Source: Streptomyces sp. H27-H1
GTDB taxonomy: Bacteria > Actinomycetota > Actinomycetes > Streptomycetales > Streptomycetaceae
Reading direction: 5' to 3'
Length of the DNA: 64,000 bases
Assembly: GCF_026627445.1 (NCBI RefSeq)
Contig: NZ_JAPNLJ010000001.1
Location: 248,001-312,000 of the forward strand
Within the stretch, counting starts at the first letter, position 1. Every line of letters starts with the position of its first letter. Of this stretch, positions 50,311-58,650 are shown piece by piece. Position numbers and translations under genes: made by a program. Under the pieces are notes generated by a model, which saw nothing but the letters and a program-made list of their open reading frames with translations, did no database searches and was not told the origin of the DNA.

Positions 50311-51407
50311 TGGCGACCCGCAACGCACTGAGCAAGGCACAGAAGATCGTGTTGACGGCCGCGTTCGTGCCCATGCTCGCTACCGGCGTCGCCGGTGGGG
50401 TGGGGACGTTCAGCAACATCAGCCGCGCCTACGGCTCCGGCACGGCGCTCGGCGCGGTGGCGGCCGGGGAGGGCGCGACCGCCGTTCTGGCGCTGGTGCT
50501 CCTCGGGCTGACGATGCTCGGCCAGTCCTCCCCCGGGATCATCCGGATCGGCTTGTGGGCCCTGCCGGCCGCCGCATCGGTCATGGCCGCGATGGCCGCC
50601 GATGAACCGGGCCGCACTGTGATCTACGCCGTGACCCCGATGGGCATGTGCGTCGCGGCCGAGGGCATGGCGTTCCTGGCCCGGCGGATCGTGGTCCACC
50701 AGGACGGCCGCGACATCGAAGCGGAGGCGAAGGCTGCCGCCGTGGTGCGGGCCCTGGCCTACCACCGTGCCCGGGCGGCGAACCACCCGCAGTCGAGGGT
50801 GCGGAAGTCGTCCGACCGGACGTCGTGGAAGCTGGCTCGGAAAGTCGGTTTGGGGGACGCGTCGTTGGGCGCTCGACTCCTGGACGTCCAGCGCGACCGG
50901 CTCACCAGCGGTGCGGACGCCGCCCTGGCCGCGATGTTCACCGCCCCCACAAACCAGCATGAAACGGCAGAGTTCACCGTAAATCGGTTGGGGTCTGACC
51001 TGCACGAGTCGGCCGCCGAGGCCCTGCCCGTGACGGCTGAACTTCCCGCCCCTGAGTCGGTCGACTCGGCACCGGTCATCGAGCCGGTTGCCCTGCCGGA
51101 GTCGCTTCCGGTAGCCGAGCCGGTCGAGCCTCCCCAGTCGGCTCCGGTGAAGGCGGTCGCTGCTGTGGAGTCGGCTCCGCGTCGGGCGACTGGTCGGGTG
51201 CCGAAGTCGGCCCGTACGCCCCGACCGACGCGTGATTCGGATGAGCTGCTGGACGAGGCCCGGTCGATCACGGCCAACTGGTCCGATGGCGAGCTGACAG
51301 CCGAGGCGATCCGTAAGGCGGTCCGTACGTCGTCCGCCAGGGGCCGTCTGCTGCGCGACACGCTCAAGGTCGAACGCGCCGCCGCCGCTGAAGCGACGGC
51401 CGTGTGA
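50310..51407 (+). CDS. DUF2637-type (SpdB-like) membrane protein
   Basis: A 365-residue protein with four hydrophobic segments in the first 130 residues (IVLTAAFVPMLATGVAGGVG, ATAVLALVLLGLTML, IIRIGLWALPAAASVMAAMA, VIYAVTPMGMCVAAEGMAFL). A long cytoplasmic tail rich in Ala/Pro/Glu/Val ends with a helix-turn-like region (DGELTAEAIRKAVRTSSARG). DUF2637 proteins are common in conjugative elements of actinomycetes and are linked to plasmid spread. ATG at 50310 overlaps the GGDEF stop (TGATG). Confidence 0.84.
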   Translation: MATRNALSKAQKIVLTAAFVPMLATGVAGGVGTFSNISRAYGSGTALGAVAAGEGATAVLALVLLGLTMLGQSSPGIIRIGLWALPAAASVMAAMAADEPGRTVIYAVTPMGMCVAAEGMAFLARRIVVHQDGRDIEAEAKAAAVVRALAYHRARAANHPQSRVRKSSDRTSWKLARKVGLGDASLGARLLDVQRDRLTSGADAALAAMFTAPTNQHETAEFTVNRLGSDLHESAAEALPVTAELPAPESVDSAPVIEPVALPESLPVAEPVEPPQSAPVKAVAAVESAPRRATGRVPKSARTPRPTRDSDELLDEARSITANWSDGELTAEAIRKAVRTSSARGRLLRDTLKVERAAAAEATAV

Positions 51408-51751
51408 TGGCCGGGGATGGCATACCCGTCTACTCATGGAGGCTCGCCCCGGACGGGCTGGCCACGCGCCGTCAACTCCGCGCGGCCGGCCTTCGCCCCG
51501 GCGGACAGGACGTCGTGGCCCAGCTTGAGCGACCGCGCTACCGGCGGAAGCCGCTGACCGCCTACCTGTACCGCGTCGACCTGGCCAAGCCCGTTCGGCC
51601 CATGACCCCGGCCAAGTGGGATGCGCTTGCCCTGGCGATGCTCGCGCGCCGTACCTGCCCCCAGTGCTCCACCGACGCCGGATACGTCATCCCGGCCTCG
51701 CTCGGCATGTGCGTGCCCTGCGCCTACCCCGAAGAACAGCGCGCCGCCTGA
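51407..51751 (+). CDS. RRQRL-motif zinc-binding-type protein
   Basis: A 114-residue protein with LATRRQLRAAGLRPGGQDVV near the start and a C-terminal zinc ribbon, CPQCSTDAGYVIPASLGMCV followed by PC (two CxxC pairs). It matches the actinobacterial RRQRL-type zinc proteins found in integrative elements. It may bind DNA or partner with the transfer machinery. The ATG at 51407 follows the DUF2637 stop at once; a GTG one codon earlier is possible. Confidence 0.8.
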   Translation: MAGDGIPVYSWRLAPDGLATRRQLRAAGLRPGGQDVVAQLERPRYRRKPLTAYLYRVDLAKPVRPMTPAKWDALALAMLARRTCPQCSTDAGYVIPASLGMCVPCAYPEEQRAA

Positions 51752-51757
51752 AGCAGA

Positions 51758-51794
51758 GGCCCGGACGCCTCGCCGTCCAAGCGTCGTCCGGGCC
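51758..51794 (+). promoter_or_regulatory. 5'-UTR stem-loop related to the CTCTCTCCAAAGACC type (copy 3)
   Basis: GGCCCGGAC (51758-51766) pairs with GTCCGGGCC (51786-51794). The interior GCCTCGCCGTCCAAGC resembles the CTCTCTCCAAAG loop of the other two copies, with the same CCTC...TCCAA order. It lies 37 bases before the translocase start. Alone it would pass as a terminator; the similarity makes it part of a set. Confidence 0.5.
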
Positions 51795-51831
51795 CCTTCC
51801 ACCCCACTCGCTATGAGGGAGCAGATCCACC

Positions 51832-53988
51832 GTGTCTGATGTCCATGTCACTGACCAGAGCGAGGACCTGGAGCGCCCCGGCGCCGAGGTCTTCGACATC
51901 ACCACCAAGCGCCCCACCGTCCCGGCCCCGGCGGGTCCGCCGGCCGATCGTTACGACGACGATGAGGAGGAGTCGCCGCGGTCGCGGCCGGTCGACTCCA
52001 AGGACCTGCCGTCGCCGGGGATCACGACTTACAAGCGGCTGCCGATCATTCCTTCCTGGCTGAAGTCGAAGCCGGGGTTCGTCTCCACCACCCAGCGCGC
52101 GACGAGCAACGCGTTCTACGCCACCGCCTTCCACGGCATCCGCACCCCTTGGTACGCGCTGCAGCTCGGTCGGCTCGCCCCGCGCGGCGTGGCCCGACTG
52201 GTCCGCGACACCAACGCGTGGGTGTGGGACGCCGAGGCGGCCCCGCTGCGGGCGTATGAGGTCTATAAGGAGAACACCTCCGAGTACCTGAAGCTGTCGC
52301 GGCAGCGTGACAGTCGGGTGCGGCTGCGGATGCTGGTCACCGTGGTGGCGCTGATCTTCGGTACCGGCTTCGCGCTGACCATGTACGTCATGGCGCCCGG
52401 CTGGCTCGCCGTGTTCGCGTCGGCCGCCGTGCTCGCCGCCGGTTTCTGGGGCGCGCCGAAGGATCAGCCGGTGATCGGGCCCGCCGTGCTGAAGACGGAG
52501 CTTGAGAAGCTCACCGGGATGCTCGTGCTCCGGGCTCTGGACAACATCGGCAACGCGAAGCTGACGGCCGCCATCAAGAAGGGCGGCGACATGAACGGCC
52601 TGCGGTTCACCTCGGAGATCACCCGGGACGGGCCCGGCTACCGCGCCGATCTCGACCTTCCCTGGGGTGTCACCCCCGAGGACATCATGGAGGCCCGCAA
52701 GCCGCTCGCTTCCGGGCTACGCCGCAAGGTGGGCTCGGTGTGGCCGTCCTCTGACCCGACCGAGCACGAAGGGCGCCTGGTCCTGTGGGTGGGCGACAAG
52801 CCCATGAACGAGACCAAGAAGCCAGCCTGGCCGCTGTTGAAGTCGGGCAGCGTGGACCTGTTCAAGCCGGTCGTCTTCGGCAACGACCAGCGCATGGCCG
52901 ATGTCGCCGTCACCCTCATGTTCGCCAGTGTGGTCGTCGGCTCCATCCCCCGCATGGGCAAGACGTTCCTGATGCGTCTGTTCCTGCTCATCGCCGCTCT
53001 GGACCCGCGTGCCCAGCTCTACGCGTTCGACTTCAAGGGCACTGGCGACTTCGGTGCGCTGGAGCCGGTCTGTCACCGCTACCGGGCAGGGGATGAGGAT
53101 GAGGACATCCTCTACGTCCTCGAATCGCTGCGGGAACTGCGGGCCGAGCTGCGGCGACGGGCGAAGGTCATCAAGTCGCTGCCGCGCTCGCGCTGCCCGG
53201 AGTCGAAGGTGACCGCCGAGCTGGCCAACGACAAGAGCCTGGGCCTGCACCCGATCGTCGCCGGATTCGATGAGTGCCAGGTCCCCTTCGAGCACGAGAA
53301 GTACGGCAAGGAACTCGAAGAGATCTGCACCGACCTGTGCAAGCGCGGCCCGGCCCTCGGCATGGTGACGCTCTTCGGCACCCAGCGCCCGGACGCGAAG
53401 TCACTGCCCACCGGCATCAGCGCGAACGCGGTGCTGCGGTTCTGCCTCAAGGTCATGGGCCAGCCCGCCAACGACATGGTGCTCGGGACGTCGATGTACA
53501 AGGCGGGGTACCGGGCCACGATGTTCTCCCGCACCGACCGGGGCATCTGCTGGATGGCCGGTGAGGGCGATGACCCACGCATCGTGGCCTCCGCGTTCGT
53601 CGACGCGGTCGCCGCCGAACAGGTCGTCGTGCGGGCCCGCCGGATGCGCGAGGAGTACGGCAACGTCACCGGCCACGCCATCGGCCAGGAACCCGAAAGC
53701 GGGGAAGCCTCCTTCGACCTCCTCGCCGACATCCTCAGGGTCGTGCCGGCCGATGAGGAGAAGGTCTGGAACGAGAAGGTCGCCGCCCGCCTCGCCTCGC
53801 TGCGCCCTGAGGTCTACAGCGGCTGGAAGGCCGAGACGGTGACCACGAACCTCAAGCCGCACGGCATCACCGCGCAGGACGTCTGGGGCTCCACCACCGC
53901 AGGCAAGGGCACCACCCGACGCGGCATCGCTCGCGCCGACATCAGCGCCACCATCACCGTCCGTGACGGGAAGCGGTCCGGGGGCTGA
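51832..53988 (+). CDS. FtsK/SpoIIIE-type DNA translocase (TraB-like conjugation protein)
   Basis: A 718-residue ATPase. After an acidic N-terminus, two hydrophobic stretches (MLVTVVALIFGTGFALTMYV and AVFASAAVLAAGFWGA) anchor it near 165-215. The motor has Walker A-like GSIPRMGKTFLMRL near 370, AFDFKGTGDF, Walker B-like LHPIVAGFDECQ near 480, and LFGTQRPDAKSLPTG. The last 100 residues may be the winged helix that recognises clt sequences (VYSGWKAETVTTNLKPHGIT). TraB proteins pump double-stranded plasmid DNA between hyphae. GTG start at 51832 has GAGGGAGC upstream. Confidence 0.92.
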   Translation: MSDVHVTDQSEDLERPGAEVFDITTKRPTVPAPAGPPADRYDDDEEESPRSRPVDSKDLPSPGITTYKRLPIIPSWLKSKPGFVSTTQRATSNAFYATAFHGIRTPWYALQLGRLAPRGVARLVRDTNAWVWDAEAAPLRAYEVYKENTSEYLKLSRQRDSRVRLRMLVTVVALIFGTGFALTMYVMAPGWLAVFASAAVLAAGFWGAPKDQPVIGPAVLKTELEKLTGMLVLRALDNIGNAKLTAAIKKGGDMNGLRFTSEITRDGPGYRADLDLPWGVTPEDIMEARKPLASGLRRKVGSVWPSSDPTEHEGRLVLWVGDKPMNETKKPAWPLLKSGSVDLFKPVVFGNDQRMADVAVTLMFASVVVGSIPRMGKTFLMRLFLLIAALDPRAQLYAFDFKGTGDFGALEPVCHRYRAGDEDEDILYVLESLRELRAELRRRAKVIKSLPRSRCPESKVTAELANDKSLGLHPIVAGFDECQVPFEHEKYGKELEEICTDLCKRGPALGMVTLFGTQRPDAKSLPTGISANAVLRFCLKVMGQPANDMVLGTSMYKAGYRATMFSRTDRGICWMAGEGDDPRIVASAFVDAVAAEQVVVRARRMREEYGNVTGHAIGQEPESGEASFDLLADILRVVPADEEKVWNEKVAARLASLRPEVYSGWKAETVTTNLKPHGITAQDVWGSTTAGKGTTRRGIARADISATITVRDGKRSGG

Positions 53989-53992
53989 CTCG

Positions 53993-54033
53993 CACCGCTG
54001 CTAGACCTAGCGGCCACCGCTGCTAGGTCTAGC
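53993..54033. repeat. CTAG-rich palindrome and direct repeats, possible clt/transfer site
   Basis: GCTAGACCTAGC (54000-54011) and GCTAGGTCTAGC (54022-54033) form a perfect 12-bp inverted repeat with a 10-base spacer. CACCGCTGCTAG occurs twice at 53993 and 54015. More CTAGC units continue to about 54095. It lies just past the translocase gene, where TraB-binding clt sites are often found. CTAG is otherwise rare in this DNA. A terminator is the alternative. Confidence 0.6.
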
Positions 54034-54128
54034 ACCCCCGCTAGCACCCCGAACCGGCTGCCATCAGCGATCTCGTACCTAGCAGCCGACCTGCGAAAAC
54101 ACCGGAAACCCCGCCCGAGAGGCACTCC

Positions 54129-54410
54129 ATGACCCTCATCCTCCTTGCTAGCGCCTGCCTGCTCATCGTCACACTCGGTTACATCAGCGTGTGTGCGTCC
54201 AGCCCGTTCGGCACGTGCCGCAAATGCAAGGGCTTCGGCTACGCGATGAAGACCGACCGCAAGGGCCGCCTCAAGCGAGGCAAGCACTGCCGCCGCTGCG
54301 ACGGCCACGGCAAGCGCATCCGCGTCGGCCGCCACCTCTACAACCTGTGGCTCCACCTCTACCGCGAGGCCAACCCCGCCCCCCGCAAGACGTTCGCCCC
54401 GAAGGGATAA
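54129..54410 (+). CDS. Membrane protein with DnaJ-like CxxCxGxG zinc motifs
   Basis: A 93-residue protein. An N-terminal helix (LILLASACLLIVTLGYISV) is followed by CRKCKGFGYAMKTDRKGRLK and CRRCDGHGKRIRVGR, two CxxCxGxG units as in the DnaJ zinc domain, and a basic C-terminus. It probably sits at the membrane facing the cytoplasm and could bind protein or nucleic acid. It begins the second half of the transfer operon. Confidence 0.78.
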   Translation: MTLILLASACLLIVTLGYISVCASSPFGTCRKCKGFGYAMKTDRKGRLKRGKHCRRCDGHGKRIRVGRHLYNLWLHLYREANPAPRKTFAPKG

Positions 54411-54413
54411 CCC

Positions 54414-54614
54414 ATGGCCATCACCCTCTCGCTCGTCGCCCTGTTCGGGCTGGTCCTGTTCTTCCTGCTCCGCTCCAAGACCCTCGGCTACGGCTCCGCG
54501 TTCGTCGCCATGATGTTCGGCTTCTTCCTCGCGTCGACCGGGGCCTCCGGGCCCATCAACGAACTCACCACCGCCGTCATCAACGCCGTTTCCGATCTCG
54601 GGAGCCAGGGATGA
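54414..54614 (+). CDS. Small hydrophobic protein (Spd-like)
   Basis: A 66-residue protein with two hydrophobic helices (LSLVALFGLVLFFLLRSK and AFVAMMFGFFLASTGASG) and a short polar end. Position and layout resemble SpdD-type spread proteins of Streptomyces plasmids. It starts 4 bases after the previous stop and overlaps the next gene by four. Confidence 0.75.
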   Translation: MAITLSLVALFGLVLFFLLRSKTLGYGSAFVAMMFGFFLASTGASGPINELTTAVINAVSDLGSQG

Positions 54615-55216
54615 ACGAGCCCATCACCTACCGGCACTGGGCACTCGACCTCGCCCCCAAGGCGGCCCCCGCCGTGGCCACCACGACCGTGCTGATTCTG
54701 GGCCGGATCTGGAACGCCAACGGCGCCGAACACTCCGTCGGAAACGCGGCGCTGATGGTCGTCCTCGCCGCCGGAGCCGCGGCGGCCGGCGCGTTCTCCT
54801 CCGGCAACCACGTCGGTGGCAGCGTGATCGCCGGAACCGCGTTCGCCGCATCCGGAGGCCTTGCCCTGGCCGGAGTCGCCGGATACGCCGATGGCCTCTC
54901 CCTCCCGATCCTGCTGTGGGCCCTGGCCACCACCGTCGCCTACGGACTCGCCGCCCGCTACTGGCGCACCGACCGCCGCGAGACAGTCACCTTCGAGCGG
55001 CAGACCCTCGGCCGCCGCGAGGACCACGCCCACGTGGAGCGGGTGGAGGCCCTGCGAGCCGGAGCACAGATCGAGGTGGCTCGCTCTGGCGCTGCCTACG
55101 CCGAACAGCTCGCCAACGCCCTCATCACCCGCGCAGCCCTTCCCGGCTTCAACCAGCAGGCCATCACGGACGCGGGGCTGCCCGAACTTCCCCCTGCCGA
55201 ACGGAAGGACTGGTGA
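54611..55216 (+). CDS. Membrane protein, SpdB-like
   Basis: A 201-residue protein with about four hydrophobic segments (AAPAVATTTVLILGRIW, GNAALMVVLAAGAAAAGAFS, SVIAGTAFAASGGLALAGVA, ILLWALATTVAYGLAARYW). A soluble, helical C-terminus follows (EDHAHVERVEALRAGAQIEV). It fits the membrane proteins involved in intramycelial plasmid spread. It overlaps both neighbours by four bases. Confidence 0.78.
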   Translation: MNEPITYRHWALDLAPKAAPAVATTTVLILGRIWNANGAEHSVGNAALMVVLAAGAAAAGAFSSGNHVGGSVIAGTAFAASGGLALAGVAGYADGLSLPILLWALATTVAYGLAARYWRTDRRETVTFERQTLGRREDHAHVERVEALRAGAQIEVARSGAAYAEQLANALITRAALPGFNQQAITDAGLPELPPAERKDW

Positions 55217-55515
55217 CCGGGCCCGAGGCGGCATACGCCACCGCGCCGAGCGTCATCAGCGAAATCGGATGGACCGTACGCGGAGCCCGTGACTGCCGCA
55301 GCGGCATCCACGTCCGTGAGTTCTGGCTCCGCAAGGCCGCACTCCTGGACCGCATCGCCCTCACCGACGACGACCCCGTCAGCGGCGACGCAGCGACCTG
55401 CGCCACCGAAGCGGCCCGGCGGCTGATGGAGATCGACCACGCGGACGGTCCCCGCACCGCAGACCCCCGCGGCTACGTCCGCGAGGAATACGCCCTCTGG
55501 CTCCGCCACCACTGA
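55213..55515 (+). CDS. Small unknown AICE protein
   Basis: A 100-residue soluble protein (AYATAPSVISEIGWTVRGAR, then EFWLRKAALLDRIALTDDDP and EAARRLMEIDHADG). Two helices with regular spacing are likely; no motif is known. GTG at 55213 overlaps the stop of the upstream membrane protein. It is similar in size to unknown genes in this position in other AICEs. Confidence 0.72.
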   Translation: MTGPEAAYATAPSVISEIGWTVRGARDCRSGIHVREFWLRKAALLDRIALTDDDPVSGDAATCATEAARRLMEIDHADGPRTADPRGYVREEYALWLRHH

Positions 55516-55527
55516 GGAGAGATCGCT

Positions 55528-55818
55528 ATGAGTTCCAGTCCCGCCCTGAGCACCACGCAGCACCCCACGATGCACACGCAGGTCGACGGTGTCAGCTACC
55601 GGCCCGAACGAGTCAGCGTGATCTCGGCGCTGTCCCACATCCGCAGCGCCCGCAAGAGCCCCAAGCACGTGGACGCGGTCAACGTCTACGCCTTCACCGG
55701 CCGCGACGGAATCCCGCTCCACGTGGTCTACATCCACCACACCCCCGGCCGCTGGCACGGCGTCCGTGACGTCATCGACGTCTACGAGATCCCCACCGCC
55801 ACGCTCACCGACCTGTAG
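55528..55818 (+). CDS. Small unknown AICE protein
   Basis: A 96-residue protein with a good GAGGAGAGA ribosome site. The core (VNVYAFTGRDGIPLHVVYIH, HTPGRWHGVRDVIDVYEI) appears to be beta-rich. No family is assigned. It ends the run of small genes before the replication genes and a stem-loop. Confidence 0.72.
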   Translation: MSSSPALSTTQHPTMHTQVDGVSYRPERVSVISALSHIRSARKSPKHVDAVNVYAFTGRDGIPLHVVYIHHTPGRWHGVRDVIDVYEIPTATLTDL

Positions 55819-55824
55819 CTGTGC

Positions 55825-55865
55825 CCGGGGCGGTCGCCTCTCTCCAAAGACCGCGACCGCCCCGG
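55825..55865 (+). promoter_or_regulatory. 5'-UTR stem-loop, type CTCTCTCCAAAGACC (copy 2)
   Basis: A perfect 13-bp stem (CCGGGGCGGTCGC at 55825-55837, GCGACCGCCCCGG at 55853-55865) closes the same 15-base loop CTCTCTCCAAAGACC as copy 1. The stem bases differ from copy 1 but remain paired, which is covariation. It lies 40 bases ahead of the primase-polymerase gene, whose ribosome site is AGGAGC. Confidence 0.75.
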
Positions 55866-55904
55866 CTTGCCCAGTCCCTTCGCAGAAACAGGAGCACCCT
55901 CAGC

Positions 55905-56831
55905 ATGACACCAACCCCCGCCCCGACGCTGCTGCGCGCCGCCCTGGCCGCCGCTGAGCGCGGCTGGCCCGTCTTTCCCCTGCGCCCCGGAGACAAGCGG
56001 CCCGCAGGGCACCCCGAACGCAACTGCCCCCGCACCGGCCGGTGCACGGACGGACACCGCACCCCCGAACAGCGCGCCACCCTCGACCCCGGGAACATCA
56101 CAGTGTGCTGGCAGGCGGCCCCCTACAACGTCGGCATCGCCACCGGCCCCGCCGGACTCCTCGTCGTAGACCTCGACATCCCCAAGGACGACGACGGACC
56201 CGCGCCCGAGGAATGGGCCGGGGCAACGGACGGTCTGGACGTCTTCGCGATGGTCTGTGAGCGCGCTGGCGAGCGGCTGCCGACCGAGACGTTCACGGTG
56301 CGCACCCGCCGTGGCGGACAGCACCTGTACTTCACCGCCCCCGCCGAAAAGCAGCTACGTGGGAGCGCAGGACGCCTTGGGTGGAAGGTCGACACGCGAG
56401 CCTGGGGCGGGTACGTGGTCGCGGCCGGCAGCACGGTCGGCACCGGCTCGTACGAGATCATTCACGACGCTCCCCCGGCCCCCCTCCCCACGTGGCTCTG
56501 TGACCTCCTCATCACGCCGCCCGCGCCCGCCCCGGTCCCTGTGGCCGTTCTCCGCTCCCGGATCGGGAAGGCGGACCGTTACGCGACGGCTGCCCTGAAC
56601 GGTGAGGTCGCCAAGGTGGCTGCCGCCGTCACGGGCGCCCAGAACACCACGCTCTACAACGCCGCGTACGCCCTCGGCCGCCTCATCGCCGCCGGAACCC
56701 TCACCGAGACGGAAGTCACCGACGCGCTCACCGCCGCCGCGCCGCAGGGCCTCGCGCCGTCCCGGATCGCAGCCAGCATCCGCGACGGCATCCAGCGCAG
56801 CGCCCGCAACACCTTGGGAGGGGCGGCATGA
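55905..56831 (+). CDS. Bifunctional DNA primase/polymerase (Prim-Pol, RepSA-type region)
   Basis: A 308-residue archaeo-eukaryotic primase-like protein as in AICE replication modules. Motifs: LAAAERGWPVFPLRPGDKRP near the start, the metal-binding LLVVDLDIPKDDDG near 85, then TFTVRTRRGGQHLYF and VDTRAWGGYVVAAGS. A C-terminal helical part (about 215-305) follows. It should prime and copy the excised circle together with the next gene. The ATG at 55905 has CAGGAG upstream; the last four bases overlap the DUF3987 gene. Confidence 0.9.
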   Translation: MTPTPAPTLLRAALAAAERGWPVFPLRPGDKRPAGHPERNCPRTGRCTDGHRTPEQRATLDPGNITVCWQAAPYNVGIATGPAGLLVVDLDIPKDDDGPAPEEWAGATDGLDVFAMVCERAGERLPTETFTVRTRRGGQHLYFTAPAEKQLRGSAGRLGWKVDTRAWGGYVVAAGSTVGTGSYEIIHDAPPAPLPTWLCDLLITPPAPAPVPVAVLRSRIGKADRYATAALNGEVAKVAAAVTGAQNTTLYNAAYALGRLIAAGTLTETEVTDALTAAAPQGLAPSRIAASIRDGIQRSARNTLGGAA

Positions 56832-58378
56832 CCACACAGCCCGTGGACAGCAGCGAGCTGTGGGCGGGATTCGAAGCTCTGGACGCTGAGCAGGCAGCAA
56901 CCGCGCCGTGGGAGGAGCCGATCCCGCTCACCGCCCGCCGCGAACTCCCCGCGTTCCCCACCGAGGTCTTCCCGGCCTGGCTGGGCGACTACGTGCGCGC
57001 GGTCGCGGAGGAGACGCAGACTCCCGTTGACATGGCCGCCTCCCTCGCCCTCGCCGTGCTCGGCACCGCTGCCGGGGGCCGCGCCGTGGTTCACGTCCGC
57101 AGCCGGTGGCGCGAGCCCGTCAACGTGTTCGTGGTCGTCGCGCTGCCCCCGGGCAACCGCAAGTCGGCCGTGTTCAACCTGATGGCTGACCCGCTCTACC
57201 GCTGTGAAGCGCTCCTGGTCACGCAGTCCGCCGGGCGGATCGTGGAGGCGGAGATCACCGCCCGGCTCGCCAGGGAGGTTGCGGACAACGCGGCGGCCAA
57301 GGCGGCCCGCGCCGACGCGGACAAGCGCGACCAGCTCGTCGCGGAGGCCATCGGCCTCGCACAGGCCGCCGAGGCGGTCACCGTGCCCGCCAAACCCCGT
57401 CTGCTGGCCGATGACGCCACCCCCGAGGTCATCGCCTCACTCCTGGCCGAACAGGGCGGCAGGCTCTCCGTGATGTCCGCTGAGGGCGGCATCTTCGACA
57501 TCATCGCGGGACGCTACTCCGGCACCCCGAACCTGGATGTCTTTCTGCGTGGGCAGGCAGGCGACCGGCTGAGGGTAGACCGCCGGGGACGCGAGGAGTT
57601 CATCGAGTCCCCGGCCCTGACCATGGGCCTGACCGTCCAGCCCTCTGTTCTGGAGGACATCGGCCGTATTAAGGGAGCCAATGACAGGGGCCTGTTGGCC
57701 AGGTTCTTCTACTCCCTTCCGACCTCGCTCGTCGGGCATCGCACGATCCTGCCCGACCCGATCCCGGACGCGGTGGCTACCACCTACGAGGAGAAGATCA
57801 CCGCGCTGACGATGTCGCTGGCGGACTGGACGGATCCGGCAGTACTCCAGCTCTCCCCCGAAGCGGGTGACGTGCTCGTGGCGTTCGAGGAGCGGCAGGA
57901 ACCGCGGCTGCGGCCCCGTGGGGGCGACCTCGCTCACGTCGGGAACTGGGCCAACAAGCTGGGCGGCGCAACCTGCCGCCTGGCCGGGCTGCTCCACCTG
58001 GCCGCGCACCCCACGAACGGGCACACCGAGCCCATCAGTCCGGACACCATGCGCGCGGCGGTGAAGCTGATCGACTACTTCACCGGTCACGCACTGGTCG
58101 TCTTCGACCTCATGGGCGCCGACCACACCGCCAACCGCGCTCACGCCGTGCTGGAGCTGCTGCGCGCTCAGCAGTGGAGCGAGGTCAGCAAGCGCGACCT
58201 CATGGTGAAGCTCTCCCGCTCTGAGTTCCCCACGGTCGCTGATCTGGATCCCGCGCTTGAGCTGCTGGACGACCACGGATTCATCCGCTGCCAGCCCGTC
58301 CAGCGCACCGGAGGCAGGGGCCGGCCGCCGTCCCCGCGCTACCTCATCCATCCCCAGCTGAGCGACCCGACCGTCTGA
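56828..58378 (+). CDS. DUF3987/YfjI-type replication ATPase
   Basis: A 516-residue protein of the DUF3987 group, helicase-like P-loop proteins paired with Prim-Pol genes. The P-loop-like LPPGNRKSAVFNLMADPL lacks the classic GKS/T spacing (PPGNRKS). Other parts: LSVMSAEGGIFDIIAGRYSG, LTMGLTVQPSVLEDIGRIKG and LLARFFYSLPTSLVG. The C-terminus contains a winged-helix-like region (SKRDLMVKLSRSEFPTVADL). It probably acts in initiation at the adjacent iteron region. The start overlaps Prim-Pol as ATGA. Confidence 0.88.
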   Translation: MTTQPVDSSELWAGFEALDAEQAATAPWEEPIPLTARRELPAFPTEVFPAWLGDYVRAVAEETQTPVDMAASLALAVLGTAAGGRAVVHVRSRWREPVNVFVVVALPPGNRKSAVFNLMADPLYRCEALLVTQSAGRIVEAEITARLAREVADNAAAKAARADADKRDQLVAEAIGLAQAAEAVTVPAKPRLLADDATPEVIASLLAEQGGRLSVMSAEGGIFDIIAGRYSGTPNLDVFLRGQAGDRLRVDRRGREEFIESPALTMGLTVQPSVLEDIGRIKGANDRGLLARFFYSLPTSLVGHRTILPDPIPDAVATTYEEKITALTMSLADWTDPAVLQLSPEAGDVLVAFEERQEPRLRPRGGDLAHVGNWANKLGGATCRLAGLLHLAAHPTNGHTEPISPDTMRAAVKLIDYFTGHALVVFDLMGADHTANRAHAVLELLRAQQWSEVSKRDLMVKLSRSEFPTVADLDPALELLDDHGFIRCQPVQRTGGRGRPPSPRYLIHPQLSDPTV

Positions 58379-58384
58379 CCCCCG

Positions 58385-58628
58385 CCACAGAAACCACAGA
58401 ATCACAGAAATAACCCCACCTCGCCCCTGACCTGCACAAACACCGGCCAGGGCGCCAGGAGGGCCGTCGCCACAGAAACCCACGGAAGTCCCACACAAAT
58501 ACCCGCCCACCCCCGGGCCCTTATTTCTGTGGGACTTCCTGCGGTTTCTGTGGCGGTCCACCCCCACGGAGGTTTCCGCAGGTCAGCCCCCCTGCCCCGG
58601 GTTTCTGTGTATTTCGTGGTTTCTGTGG
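58385..58628. repeat. Iteron and inverted-repeat region (possible replication origin or int/xis control)
   Basis: At least seven copies of CCACAGAAA or its complement TTTCTGTGG lie within 245 bases. Direct copies are at 58385, 58394 (8 of 9), 58402 (8 of 9) and 58470; inverted copies are at 58524, 58545, 58602 (8 of 9) and 58620. The segment 58469-58501 matches the reverse complement of 58521-58554 with about three differences, giving a huge palindrome around a C-rich centre. No gene fits here. It lies between the replication genes and xis/int. Confidence 0.8.
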
Positions 58629-58650
58629 CGGGCCGCCAAGGAGCGAGCCC

